From positions 1-10,526 of the forward strand of contig CAYWMN010000124.1 of assembly GCA_964459065.1 (NCBI GenBank): 10,526 nt of DNA. Reading direction: 5' to 3'. The stretch is from JAMCXS01 sp964459065. GTDB lineage: Bacteria; Acidobacteriota; Terriglobia; UBA7540. The position numbers were made by a program, and so were the translations under genes. The notes under the pieces were generated by a model. The model worked only from the letters and a program-made list of their open reading frames with translations, was not told where the DNA came from and did not search any database. Shown piece after piece: positions 1-5,077 of the stretch; the stretch's first letter is position 1, and each line of letters starts with the position of its first letter.

Positions 1-91
1 CGGCTGCCAAAAAGCCTCATCCGATTATCTTATCGCAGAGCGCCCGGGCCGCGCCAGCCGCCCTCGCTTCACCTTTCTTCGAAACTTCTCC

Positions 92-1168
92 CTAAAAGAT
101 GTGGAGGTGCATGGTTAAGTATTTCCTCGGATTGGTTCTGAACTCGTTCAGGAACTGCCTCAGGGCTTGAGTGCTTGTTGCCAGATTGTTGTACACCGTC
201 GGGTCCGTCGAGAGTTTGCCGAGGGTTCCCTGGCCGCGGTCGATGCGGTTCGTGATCACGTCCAAATGCTGCACCGTCTCATTGAGCCGATCGTAGAGTT
301 GGGGGTTTTTGGCCAGCTTGCCCAGCGTTCCTTTGCCCTCATTGATGTTCGCCATCAGAGTGTTGGCGTGGCGGGCGGTCTGGTTGAGGTTGTTATAGAG
401 CGACGGATCATTGATAAATTTGGCCGCGCTGCCGTTTCCATTCTGCACTTCGTCGGCGATCTGGTTGATTTTGTTGACGGTGGAAACGGCGCGGTCATAG
501 AGCGTATCGTCGTTGAGCAGCTTGCCCAGCGAGCCGTGCCCCTGCTCAACGCGCGTCATCAGGGCTTGCGCCTCGTTGGCGGTTTTGTTCAACCGGTTGT
601 AAAAGCTTTCTTCGTAAATCAGCTTGCCAATGGAGCCCTGGCCGTGCTGGATCTGGCCGGTGATGTCGTTCAGCTTGGCGCTCAGCACGCGCAGGTTTGA
701 AACCACATCGTTGGCGTTCTGCACGATGGCTTTAATGTCCGCTTCTTCGTGGCTATTGACCACGCCACCTTCGGGAAGTGGAGGATGCGAGGGCCCGCCG
801 CGGGTGATGTCGACATAACTTTCCCCCAGCAATCCGATGGTCTCAATCGTTGCGACCGAGTCGGTTCGAATCTGGTCCTGGTATTTGCTGGCGATCTTCA
901 TGTCGATTTCAACCGCTTTGCTCGGGTCCGTGTACTTTGAAATGTGGATGCCTTCCACATTCCCGACGGCGATTCCCGCCAGCCGCACCTGGGCGCCGTC
1001 ACGCAAACTGCTGGCGCTCGAAAAATAGGTCTTGAGCGGGTAATGCCGGGTCAGGAAGCCCACCTGGCCGCTGATAAAGAAAATGCCGACGCCCAAAACC
1101 AGAAGTCCAGAAATGACGAGCACGCCCACGCGAAGCTGAGTCCAGGTGAGTTGTTTGCGTTGAGGCAT
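92..1168 (-). CDS. mlaD: MCE/MlaD family lipid-transport protein with five C-terminal 34-residue repeats
   Basis: This is the substrate-binding subunit of an Mla-type ABC lipid transporter, anchored in the inner membrane and facing the periplasm. The 358-residue protein has a short basic N-terminus, one membrane anchor at about residues 13-33, and an MCE domain at about 44-123, with the typical run SLRDGAQVRLAGIAVG at 54-69 and GLLGESYVDI at 112-121. The rest is helical and made of five tandem repeats of exactly 34 residues, starting at G176, G210, G244, G278 and G312, each opening GxG(S/T)xxK(L/F) with a Tyr near position 15. The C-terminus carries NPRKYL and ends in IF. The ATG at 1168 is preceded by GGGAGG at good spacing. 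It is last in the mlaE-mlaF-mlaD operon, 64 bases after mlaF. MlaD-like function is family knowledge; the exact lipid is unknown. Confidence 0.93.
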   Translation of the reverse strand: MPQRKQLTWTQLRVGVLVISGLLVLGVGIFFISGQVGFLTRHYPLKTYFSSASSLRDGAQVRLAGIAVGNVEGIHISKYTDPSKAVEIDMKIASKYQDQIRTDSVATIETIGLLGESYVDITRGGPSHPPLPEGGVVNSHEEADIKAIVQNANDVVSNLRVLSAKLNDITGQIQHGQGSIGKLIYEESFYNRLNKTANEAQALMTRVEQGHGSLGKLLNDDTLYDRAVSTVNKINQIADEVQNGNGSAAKFINDPSLYNNLNQTARHANTLMANINEGKGTLGKLAKNPQLYDRLNETVQHLDVITNRIDRGQGTLGKLSTDPTVYNNLATSTQALRQFLNEFRTNPRKYLTMHLHIF

Positions 1169-1232
1169 GTTTCCTCCCTTCCAGAATGAATCCAGGCCTT
1201 TATTTTAGTCCAACCCCTTGCCGCCTGCGACC

Positions 1233-2039
1233 TCAGCTTAGAAACTGCCGGAGGTAAGGATCCCGAGTGGAAATAATTTCATCCGGCGTGCCGTGGAAGT
1301 AAACGGCCCCGTTCCGGAGCACCAGAAATCGCGTCACCGCCTTGCCGCCCTTGTTGCCGTCCGTGTCCAGGGGGACCAGGTCTTCTGTTTCAGGGGAATA
1401 GGCGAACTTGGCCAGCCAAAAAGCGTCTTGCAGCCGATGGGTTACCACAATCGAGCTCACGCCGTTGACGTCCCGCAGCTTGAGGATTAGATGGTTGATG
1501 GTTTGGGCGGTTACGGGGTCAAGGCCCGCGGTGGCCGAGTCGTACAGCATAATCGGAGGATTGTCCACAATGGCGCGGGCAATGGAAACCCGGCGCCTCA
1601 TCCCGCCCGACAATTCCGAAGGCATCTTGTCGATGGCGGGCTCCAGTTCCACGAAGCTCAGAACCTGCCGCGCCCGCCTTTCGACGGCTGCCTCATCCTC
1701 CACGCCTTCTTCCCGCAGCCGGTAGGCGACGTTTTCGTAGACCGAGAGCGAATCAAACAGCGCGCCCTCCTGAAACACAATCCCCATGCCCTGGCGAATG
1801 TCGCGCAGATGGGCTTCCGGGATGGGCCCCAGGTCGCGTCCTTCGATCCGCACTTTTCCATCGTCGGCCTTGATCAGTCCCAGGACCATCTTGAGGGTCA
1901 CGGACTTACCTGATCCCGTGGCGCCCAGCAGAATCAGCGTTTCTCCCCGCTCCACCGTGAAGGAGACGTCCGACAAGGCGGTTTTTTCCTCAAAGAAAAG
2001 CCAGACGTTTTTGAATTCAATGACAGGTGTTTGATTCAT
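1233..2039 (-). CDS. mlaF: MlaF-type ABC transporter ATPase, Walker B glutamate replaced by Ser
   Basis: This is the cytoplasmic ATPase that powers the MlaE permease. Taking the ATG at 2039 gives 268 residues starting MNQTPVIEFKNV, which matches where MlaF-like proteins begin. Visible motifs are Walker A GATGSGKS (39-46), Q-loop Q90, signature LSGGM (143-147), Walker B PPIMLYD (161-167), D-loop AGLDP (171-175) and H-loop H201. The residue after the Walker B aspartate, normally the catalytic glutamate, is Ser168 (YDSAT rather than the usual YDEPT). The frame stays open upstream to 2288, but that stretch reads mlaE in another frame and has no family match. No clear ribosome binding site precedes 2039. 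An ATG at 2120 has a weak AGGG and would add 27 residues, so the start is less sure than the identity. It sits between mlaE (107-base gap) and mlaD. Confidence 0.92.
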   Translation of the reverse strand: MNQTPVIEFKNVWLFFEEKTALSDVSFTVERGETLILLGATGSGKSVTLKMVLGLIKADDGKVRIEGRDLGPIPEAHLRDIRQGMGIVFQEGALFDSLSVYENVAYRLREEGVEDEAAVERRARQVLSFVELEPAIDKMPSELSGGMRRRVSIARAIVDNPPIMLYDSATAGLDPVTAQTINHLILKLRDVNGVSSIVVTHRLQDAFWLAKFAYSPETEDLVPLDTDGNKGGKAVTRFLVLRNGAVYFHGTPDEIISTRDPYLRQFLS

Positions 2040-2146
2040 GCGAAATGCCGGTTCAGGCCGGCCGGCGGCCGCATCCGCGTAAAACCAGCGGCACGGTTGC
2101 AAGCCTCGCCCGGCAACCATCCCGATCCCTGATCTCCAAATCGGCT

Positions 2147-2926
2147 TCAGAAGAAATGGATGGCGATCAGGAACTTGGTGACGAAAAAGTCGACCACCAG
2201 AATCGAAACCGACGCCCACACCACGGCCTGGGTGGTCGAGCGTCCTACGCCTTCGGTCCCGCCCTGAGTGCTCAACCCAAAATAACATCCCACCAAAGCA
2301 ACAATGACGGCAAATAAGAAAGGCTTGATCAGGCCCTGGGTCACGTCCTGAAACGACAGTGCCTGGTAGGCGTATGTCCAGTACTCGATGGAAGACAAGT
2401 GCACCACCGAATAGCTCACAATAAATCCTCCCAGCAGACCGAAAAAGTCCGCCAGGATCGTTAGCAGCGGCAGCGTGATGATGGTGGCATACAGGCGCGG
2501 AGTGACCAGCTTGCGGATCGGGTCCGTCCCCAGGGCGCGCATGGCGTCAACCTGCTCGCTGACCAGCATCGAACCGATTTCCGACGCGATCCCGGAACTG
2601 TTGCGCCCCGCAACCATCAACGAGGTGAGCACCGGTCCCAGCTCTCTCACCACGGATAAGGAAACCACTTGCCCCAGGATCGCCACTTCGCCGAAGGTGC
2701 TCAGCGTCCGGTACGTCTGCAGGGCCAGAACGCCGCCCGTGAAGAAGCCGGTCAGCAGGACAATCGGCAATGAGCCCACCCCGATGATATCCATCTGAAC
2801 CAGCGTGTCGGCGACGTAGCGGGGAGAACTGAAAAGGTTCCAAATCGACGCCGTCAACAGATAGGTGAAATCTTGAACGGATTGTACCTTTTGCTTGATG
2901 AACCCGTCGATGGAGATATCTGGCAT
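2147..2926 (-). CDS. mlaE: MlaE-type ABC transporter permease
   Basis: This is the inner-membrane permease of the Mla/MCE lipid transporter and works with the MlaF ATPase and MlaD. The 259-residue length is normal for MlaE. The family core is clear: an amphipathic N-terminal helix, then TGFFTGGVLALQ (59-70), RELGPVLTSLMVAGR (94-108), the coupling-helix region ASEIGSMLVSEQVDAM (114-129), LGTDP (132-136) and LVTPR (140-144). Hydrophobic segments follow at about 146-172, 200-220 and 235-257. It is first in the minus-strand operon, followed after 107 bases by mlaF. No strong Shine-Dalgarno precedes the ATG at 2926, so a slightly different start is possible. The nearest upstream element on this strand is a strong terminator at 3111-3140, so the operon either has its own promoter in 2927-3110 or is under attenuation control. 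Confidence 0.94.
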   Translation of the reverse strand: MPDISIDGFIKQKVQSVQDFTYLLTASIWNLFSSPRYVADTLVQMDIIGVGSLPIVLLTGFFTGGVLALQTYRTLSTFGEVAILGQVVSLSVVRELGPVLTSLMVAGRNSSGIASEIGSMLVSEQVDAMRALGTDPIRKLVTPRLYATIITLPLLTILADFFGLLGGFIVSYSVVHLSSIEYWTYAYQALSFQDVTQGLIKPFLFAVIVALVGCYFGLSTQGGTEGVGRSTTQAVVWASVSILVVDFFVTKFLIAIHFF

Positions 2927-3110
2927 CAGCTTAGAAGACTTCTATCCTAATCGAAGGATGGTTGGAGAGCAAACACGCCCCCGCCAATTCTGCCGTAAGG
3001 CTCCCTTATCAAAATAAAGGCTTCGGCATTCTCACTGCTACCTTGTCATGAAAGTCGTGAGCTGCAAACCAAAAACAAAAGTTTAAGAAATGGAAAGGGA
3101 AAAAGGTACA

Positions 3111-3140
3111 AAAAAAAGAGGGGGAATTTTATCCCCCCTC
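3111..3140 (-). terminator. Strong intrinsic terminator reading leftwards
   Basis: Read on the minus strand, GAGGGGG and CCCCCTC form a seven-base-pair GC-rich stem around a short A/T-rich loop, followed directly by seven T. This is the classic Rho-independent form. No minus-strand protein gene lies just upstream, so it most likely ends the structured RNA at 3141-3263, or acts as an attenuator 185 bases before mlaE. Confidence 0.75.
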
Positions 3141-3263
3141 GAAGCGTCGGGTCTTGGGTCTAATCTCTGAGCTACGTTCCCGTAAGATTCCAAGTCTTTG
3201 GAAGCTTACTCGGACGAGCTCTGTGCAGGTTAATGCACGAGCGGGTCCAAAAGCTTGTTTTGG
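3111..3263 (-). ncRNA. Candidate structured RNA ending in a terminator (small RNA or mlaEFD leader)
   Basis: Reading leftwards, the RNA would fold into consecutive hairpins. The first is CCAAAA/TTTTGG (3247-3263). The second pairs 3212-3221 and 3223-3227 with 3234-3242 and 3245-3248: 13 pairs in three blocks, GGAC/GTCC, GCTC/GAGC and GTGCA/TGCAC. The third is 3182-3209: GTAAG and TTCCAA paired with TTGGAA and CTTAC, with one mismatch and a four-base loop. A less structured linker (3141-3181) leads into the terminator at 3111-3140. The first two hairpins share bases 3247-3248. The terminator's T-run fixes the strand. No protein gene fits here and I do not recognise the family; it does not fold like 6S, tmRNA, SRP RNA or RNase P RNA. 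The 5' end is not defined. It could be a free small RNA or a riboswitch-like leader of mlaE. Confidence 0.45.
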
Positions 3264-3304
3264 CCTCATAAATTTCCAACCTTAAGCTAAGTTACTTTGA
3301 TTCA

Positions 3305-3347
3305 ATGTGGTAGAATTATTCAAAAATGGTAAAATAACTATGTGGTA
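3305..3347. repeat. Three short direct repeats, ATGTGGTA / AATGGTA / ATGTGGTA
   Basis: ATGTGGTA occurs at 3305-3312 and again at 3340-3347, with a related AATGGTA at 3325-3331 between them, in very A/T-rich DNA. The outer copies start 35 bases apart. They lie just upstream of the leftward structured RNA, where a promoter would be expected, so they may bind a regulator. No clean -35/-10 pair is seen on either strand. Confidence 0.35.
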
Positions 3348-3447
3348 AATGGCCTGCCGGAACGCCTTTATATTGCTTTCTGTATTTATCCTCTACGAAA
3401 TCCGGAATCTTGCAGATTGCGCCGCGCCTCCCTGGCGTTTCCGTCAT

Positions 3448-3518
3448 GCCGGCGACCGGTCAAAATGTCTTTTCCGATGGGCGGCTGTTTCCGGGGCCGC
3501 CTTGACCGTTCGCCCGGC
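3448..3518. repeat. Long imperfect hairpin upstream of the PHP phosphatase gene
   Basis: GCGACCGGTCAA at 3452-3463 pairs with TTGACCGTTCGC at 3502-3513 (11 of 12). The pairing continues outward with G3451-C3514 and GCC/GGC (3448-3450 with 3516-3518) around one bulged C. Inside, GGCGGC (3480-3485) pairs with GCCGCC (3496-3501), which abuts the outer right arm. The result is a two-storey stem with one large 5' bulge. It has no T-run, so it is not a normal terminator. Its right arm contains TTGACC (3502-3507), a possible -35 for the downstream gene. Confidence 0.5.
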
Positions 3519-3532
3519 TAAGGCGTTAAACT
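3502..3532 (+). promoter_or_regulatory. Possible promoter for the phosphatase gene
   Basis: TTGACC (3502-3507) matches the -35 consensus at five of six bases, and TAAACT (3527-3532) matches the -10 at four of six, with a 19-base gap. The -35 lies inside the right arm of the hairpin at 3448-3518. It would start RNA near 3540, giving a leader of about 95 bases that contains the nine-G run. Weak evidence, by eye only. Confidence 0.25.
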
Positions 3533-3548
3533 AGGCATTGAGTTTCTT

Positions 3549-3557
3549 GGGGGGGGG
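3549..3557 (+). repeat. Nine-G homopolymer run upstream of the phosphatase gene
   Basis: Nine consecutive G follow TT and precede C, in the leader region 77 bases before the phosphatase start. A second nine-G run with the same TT...C flanks lies upstream of glmS at 4941-4949. Such runs are prone to slippage and to sequencing error. Confidence 0.7.
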
Positions 3558-3577
3558 CTGATTTTTCAGCGGAGAAG

Positions 3578-3637
3578 ATGATGATTTCCCGTGGATGGAA
3601 ATCTGACTTCTTCTTTAGAGAAGGGGCGTCTGTTTGA
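3578..3637 (+). CDS. Possible 19-residue leader peptide overlapping the phosphatase start
   Basis: Two adjacent ATG codons (3578 and 3581) follow GGAG at 3571-3574, which is well spaced for the second. The frame encodes a 19-residue peptide (18 from the second ATG), rich in basic and aromatic residues, and stops at TGA 3635-3637. That stop overlaps the TTG start of the next gene in the run TTGA, an arrangement typical of translational coupling. It is too short to judge by composition and may be chance; no known leader peptide is recognised. Confidence 0.25.
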   Translation: MMISRGWKSDFFFREGASV

Positions 3638-4413
3638 TTGATATTCACTGCCACCCGTTGCCCGGCGTTGACGACGGCGCGAAGAGCTTTGAGATCGCGG
3701 TGGCCATGTGCCAAATGGCGGCAACCGATGGAACCACGCACCTGGTAGCCACGCCGCATAGCAACTATAAGTACGCTTTCGATCCGGAAGCGAATCGCGT
3801 TAAGCTTGCGGAGCTTCAGGCCGCGGTGGGCGAAAGTCCCAGGCTTTTGCTGGGGTGTGACTTCCACCTTTCCTACGACAACATCCAAAAACTCACCCAG
3901 GGCGGTTCCGGCTTCACCATCAATGACAGCGCCTACCTGCTGGTGGAATTCGCCGAGCACTTTGTTCCCGAGCAGATGGATCACGTGTTCTATGAAATTG
4001 AGGTTGCCGGGTTTATCCCGATCCTGACGCATCCGGAGCGGAATTCGACCTTCCAGGCCAAGCCCGAACTCCTTTACCACTGGGCCACGCGCGGATGCCT
4101 GGTTCAAGTCACCGCAAAATCCTACCTGGGCGGTTTCGGGTCCAGGGCCCAGGCGCTCGCTGAACAGTGGCTCGACCGCAACCTGATCCATTTTTTCGCT
4201 TCTGACGCGCACGATCTTGTTCACCGGCCGCCGGGGCTTTCCGCCTGCTATGAGAAGGTTGCCGCCGCCAGGGGAAAAGATGTGGCGGATCTGCTGCTGG
4301 TCAAGAATCCTTCCGCCGTGGTCAACAAGACGGCCTTTCCTCCCATTCCTCAACCTCTGGCCCCGGCGAGCGCGTCCAGGAAAAAAGGCTGGTTTTCCTT
4401 TTTGCGCGACTAG
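3634..4413 (+). CDS. CpsB/YwqE-type PHP-domain tyrosine-protein phosphatase
   Basis: This is a metal-dependent phosphatase of the CpsB/CapC/YwqE group, which removes phosphate from bacterial tyrosine kinases controlling capsule and exopolysaccharide assembly. The 259 residues start MIDIHCHPLPGVDDGA, the usual family N-terminus, which supports the TTG start at 3634; AGAAGGGG lies seven bases upstream. Metal-site motifs visible are HCH (5-7), D13-D14, TPH (40-42), THPER (132-136) and SDAH (190-193). The mid-domain position usually held by Glu reads GCDFHL (74-79), probably a conservative Asp. The last 25 residues are a proline-rich then basic and aromatic tail beyond the PHP fold. No tyrosine kinase or Wzz gene is in the window, so the partner is unknown. 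A small gene follows closely on the same strand. Confidence 0.88.
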   Translation: MIDIHCHPLPGVDDGAKSFEIAVAMCQMAATDGTTHLVATPHSNYKYAFDPEANRVKLAELQAAVGESPRLLLGCDFHLSYDNIQKLTQGGSGFTINDSAYLLVEFAEHFVPEQMDHVFYEIEVAGFIPILTHPERNSTFQAKPELLYHWATRGCLVQVTAKSYLGGFGSRAQALAEQWLDRNLIHFFASDAHDLVHRPPGLSACYEKVAAARGKDVADLLLVKNPSAVVNKTAFPPIPQPLAPASASRKKGWFSFLRD

Positions 4414-4434
4414 CGCCCCGGAGTGGCTGCCGTC

Positions 4435-4725
4435 ATGTTTGCCAGGAAGATTCACGTCACGATTCTTGAACCCGGGCCGGCGCGCGACTGCCCTCTCGGG
4501 TGGCTCGATCAGTGCTTAATGCGGAACTTTACCGGACGCGCGGCTTTTGATGATGCCCTGCCGGTGGATGACGGCCTGCTGGAGGTGGGGTTCCGGGTGG
4601 ACCTGCGAGCGCTGCAGGACGATTTGGAAGATTGGCTCACGCGCAAACACGGCCAGGGAAAACGCGTAAGACTTCAATTGACGGAAAAACAACTTTCAAG
4701 CCCCGGGTTGCCCCAACCGAGATAG
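4435..4725 (+). CDS. Small hypothetical protein, downstream partner of the phosphatase
   Basis: I do not recognise this gene. From the ATG at 4435 it encodes 96 residues; a GTG at 4423 in frame would add four. GGAG at 4420-4423 lies 11 bases before the ATG, favouring it. Codon use resembles the neighbouring genes, with C or G common at third positions. The protein has no membrane segment or signal peptide. It starts with a beta-type stretch (KIHVTILEPG), has a central acidic part, and ends with an amphipathic, charged helix-like region and a basic tail. It begins 21 bases after the phosphatase stop, suggesting one transcript, and is followed by a hairpin 20 bases on. Confidence that it is a gene is moderate. 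Confidence 0.55.
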   Translation: MFARKIHVTILEPGPARDCPLGWLDQCLMRNFTGRAAFDDALPVDDGLLEVGFRVDLRALQDDLEDWLTRKHGQGKRVRLQLTEKQLSSPGLPQPR

Positions 4726-4744
4726 GGCTTTAGAAGGCTCGCCC

Positions 4745-4768
4745 GCTGGCGCGGCATGCTGCGCCAGC
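4745..4768 (+). terminator. Perfect 8-bp GC-rich hairpin after the small gene
   Basis: GCTGGCGC (4745-4752) and GCGCCAGC (4761-4768) form a perfect eight-pair stem with an eight-base loop, 20 bases after the stop at 4725. The following sequence is only moderately T-rich (CTTGTCTTTATCTT, starting nine bases on), so it may be a weak terminator or an RNA 3' stabiliser. Confidence 0.4.
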
Positions 4769-4800
4769 CGGATCATCTTGTCTTTATCTTAAAAGGGAAG

Positions 4801-4876
4801 GGGGAAGTGAGCGATTATATTAAGTAATTGTGCAGCACCCACTTCCCCAGGTAGTCACAGAGTTGAATTACTTAAT
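4801..4876 (+). ncRNA. Candidate H-type pseudoknot upstream of glmS
   Basis: Two perfect inverted repeats interlock. GGGGAAGTG (4801-4809) pairs with CACTTCCCC (4840-4848), and ATTAAGTAATT (4819-4829) pairs with AATTACTTAAT (4866-4876). The order A-B-A'-B' is that of an H-type pseudoknot with stems of 9 and 11 pairs and connecting segments of 9, 10 and 17 bases. A T10 terminator lies 25 bases downstream, so the whole could be a riboswitch-like element or a small RNA on the plus strand. It does not match the glmS ribozyme or any pseudoknot riboswitch I recognise. Strand and function are inferred. Confidence 0.45.
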
Positions 4877-4901
4877 TGGATGGCCGATCCCCCGCAAGGG
4901 T

Positions 4902-4925
4902 TGCAAAGAATTGCATTTTTTTTTT
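4902..4925 (+). terminator. Short-stem intrinsic terminator with ten T
   Basis: TGCAA (4902-4906) and TTGCA (4911-4915) form a five-pair stem with an AGAA loop, followed at once by ten T. The stem is short and A/T-rich but the T-run is long. An alternative hairpin, GCAA (4894-4897) with TTGC (4901-4904), uses the same bases and would prevent it forming, as in attenuators. It separates the phosphatase transcript from glmS. Confidence 0.55.
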
Positions 4926-4940
4926 AGCAGGGCGGTAATT

Positions 4941-4949
4941 GGGGGGGGG
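4941..4949 (+). repeat. Nine-G homopolymer run in the glmS promoter region
   Basis: Nine G between ATT and C, located 15 bases before the TATAAT box. It occupies the place where a -35 element or spacer would lie, so length changes could alter promoter strength. It mirrors the run at 3549-3557. Confidence 0.7.
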
Positions 4950-4964
4950 CGGCGGCAGTTGGGC

Positions 4965-4970
4965 TATAAT
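4965..4970 (+). promoter_or_regulatory. Likely glmS -10 box (TATAAT)
   Basis: A perfect TATAAT lies 107 bases before the glmS start, downstream of the terminator at 4902-4925. No good -35 is present at 17 bases because the nine-G run occupies that position; TTGGGG at 4939-4944 would need a 20-base spacer. RNA would start near 4977. The leader could form GCAACG/CGTTGC (4981-4986 with 5017-5022) and AGCCG/CGGCT (5028-5032 with 5052-5056) hairpins. A competing CCAGCA/TGCTGG pairing (4978-4983 with 5059-5064) ends just before the ribosome binding site. Confidence 0.5.
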
Positions 4971-5077
4971 TGGCGCTCCAGCAACGCCGCGTCATCGGAC
5001 TGAGGGGCTGCCGGCTCGTTGCGTTTTAGCCGAACCGGTCCGGCACTTGCTGCGGCTCTGCTGGAAAAGGAGTTTCC

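Noticed and set aside
167..700. 177-codon plus-strand frame inside mlaD, with internal repeats
   Set aside because: Its repeats are the reverse reading of the 34-residue MlaD repeats, so it is a shadow.
2040..2288. N-terminal extension of the MlaF frame overlapping mlaE
   Set aside because: The extra residues read mlaE coding DNA in another frame and do not resemble an ATPase N-terminus; MNQTPVIEF at 2039 does.
3130..3185. tRNA-like stretch on the minus strand (GTAGCTCAG, later TTCGA)
   Set aside because: The D-stem, anticodon stem and acceptor stem cannot be paired, so it is not a tRNA.
3182..3263. 6S RNA, because the RNA contains CTCGTCCGAG-like and small central hairpins
   Set aside because: No long closing stem joins the two ends and there is no single central bubble.
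3349..3534. 61-codon plus-strand frame in the intergenic region
   Set aside because: It has no ribosome binding site, runs through the hairpin at 3448-3518, and lacks family features.
3526..4455. 309-codon minus-strand frame opposite the PHP phosphatase gene
   Set aside because: The plus strand encodes a clear family with intact metal motifs; the antisense frame has none.
4726..5077. glmS ribozyme
   Set aside because: I looked for the conserved AGCGCC cleavage-site core and the downstream GACGAGG-type elements; they are not in order here, although one GCGCCAG occurs inside a simple hairpin.
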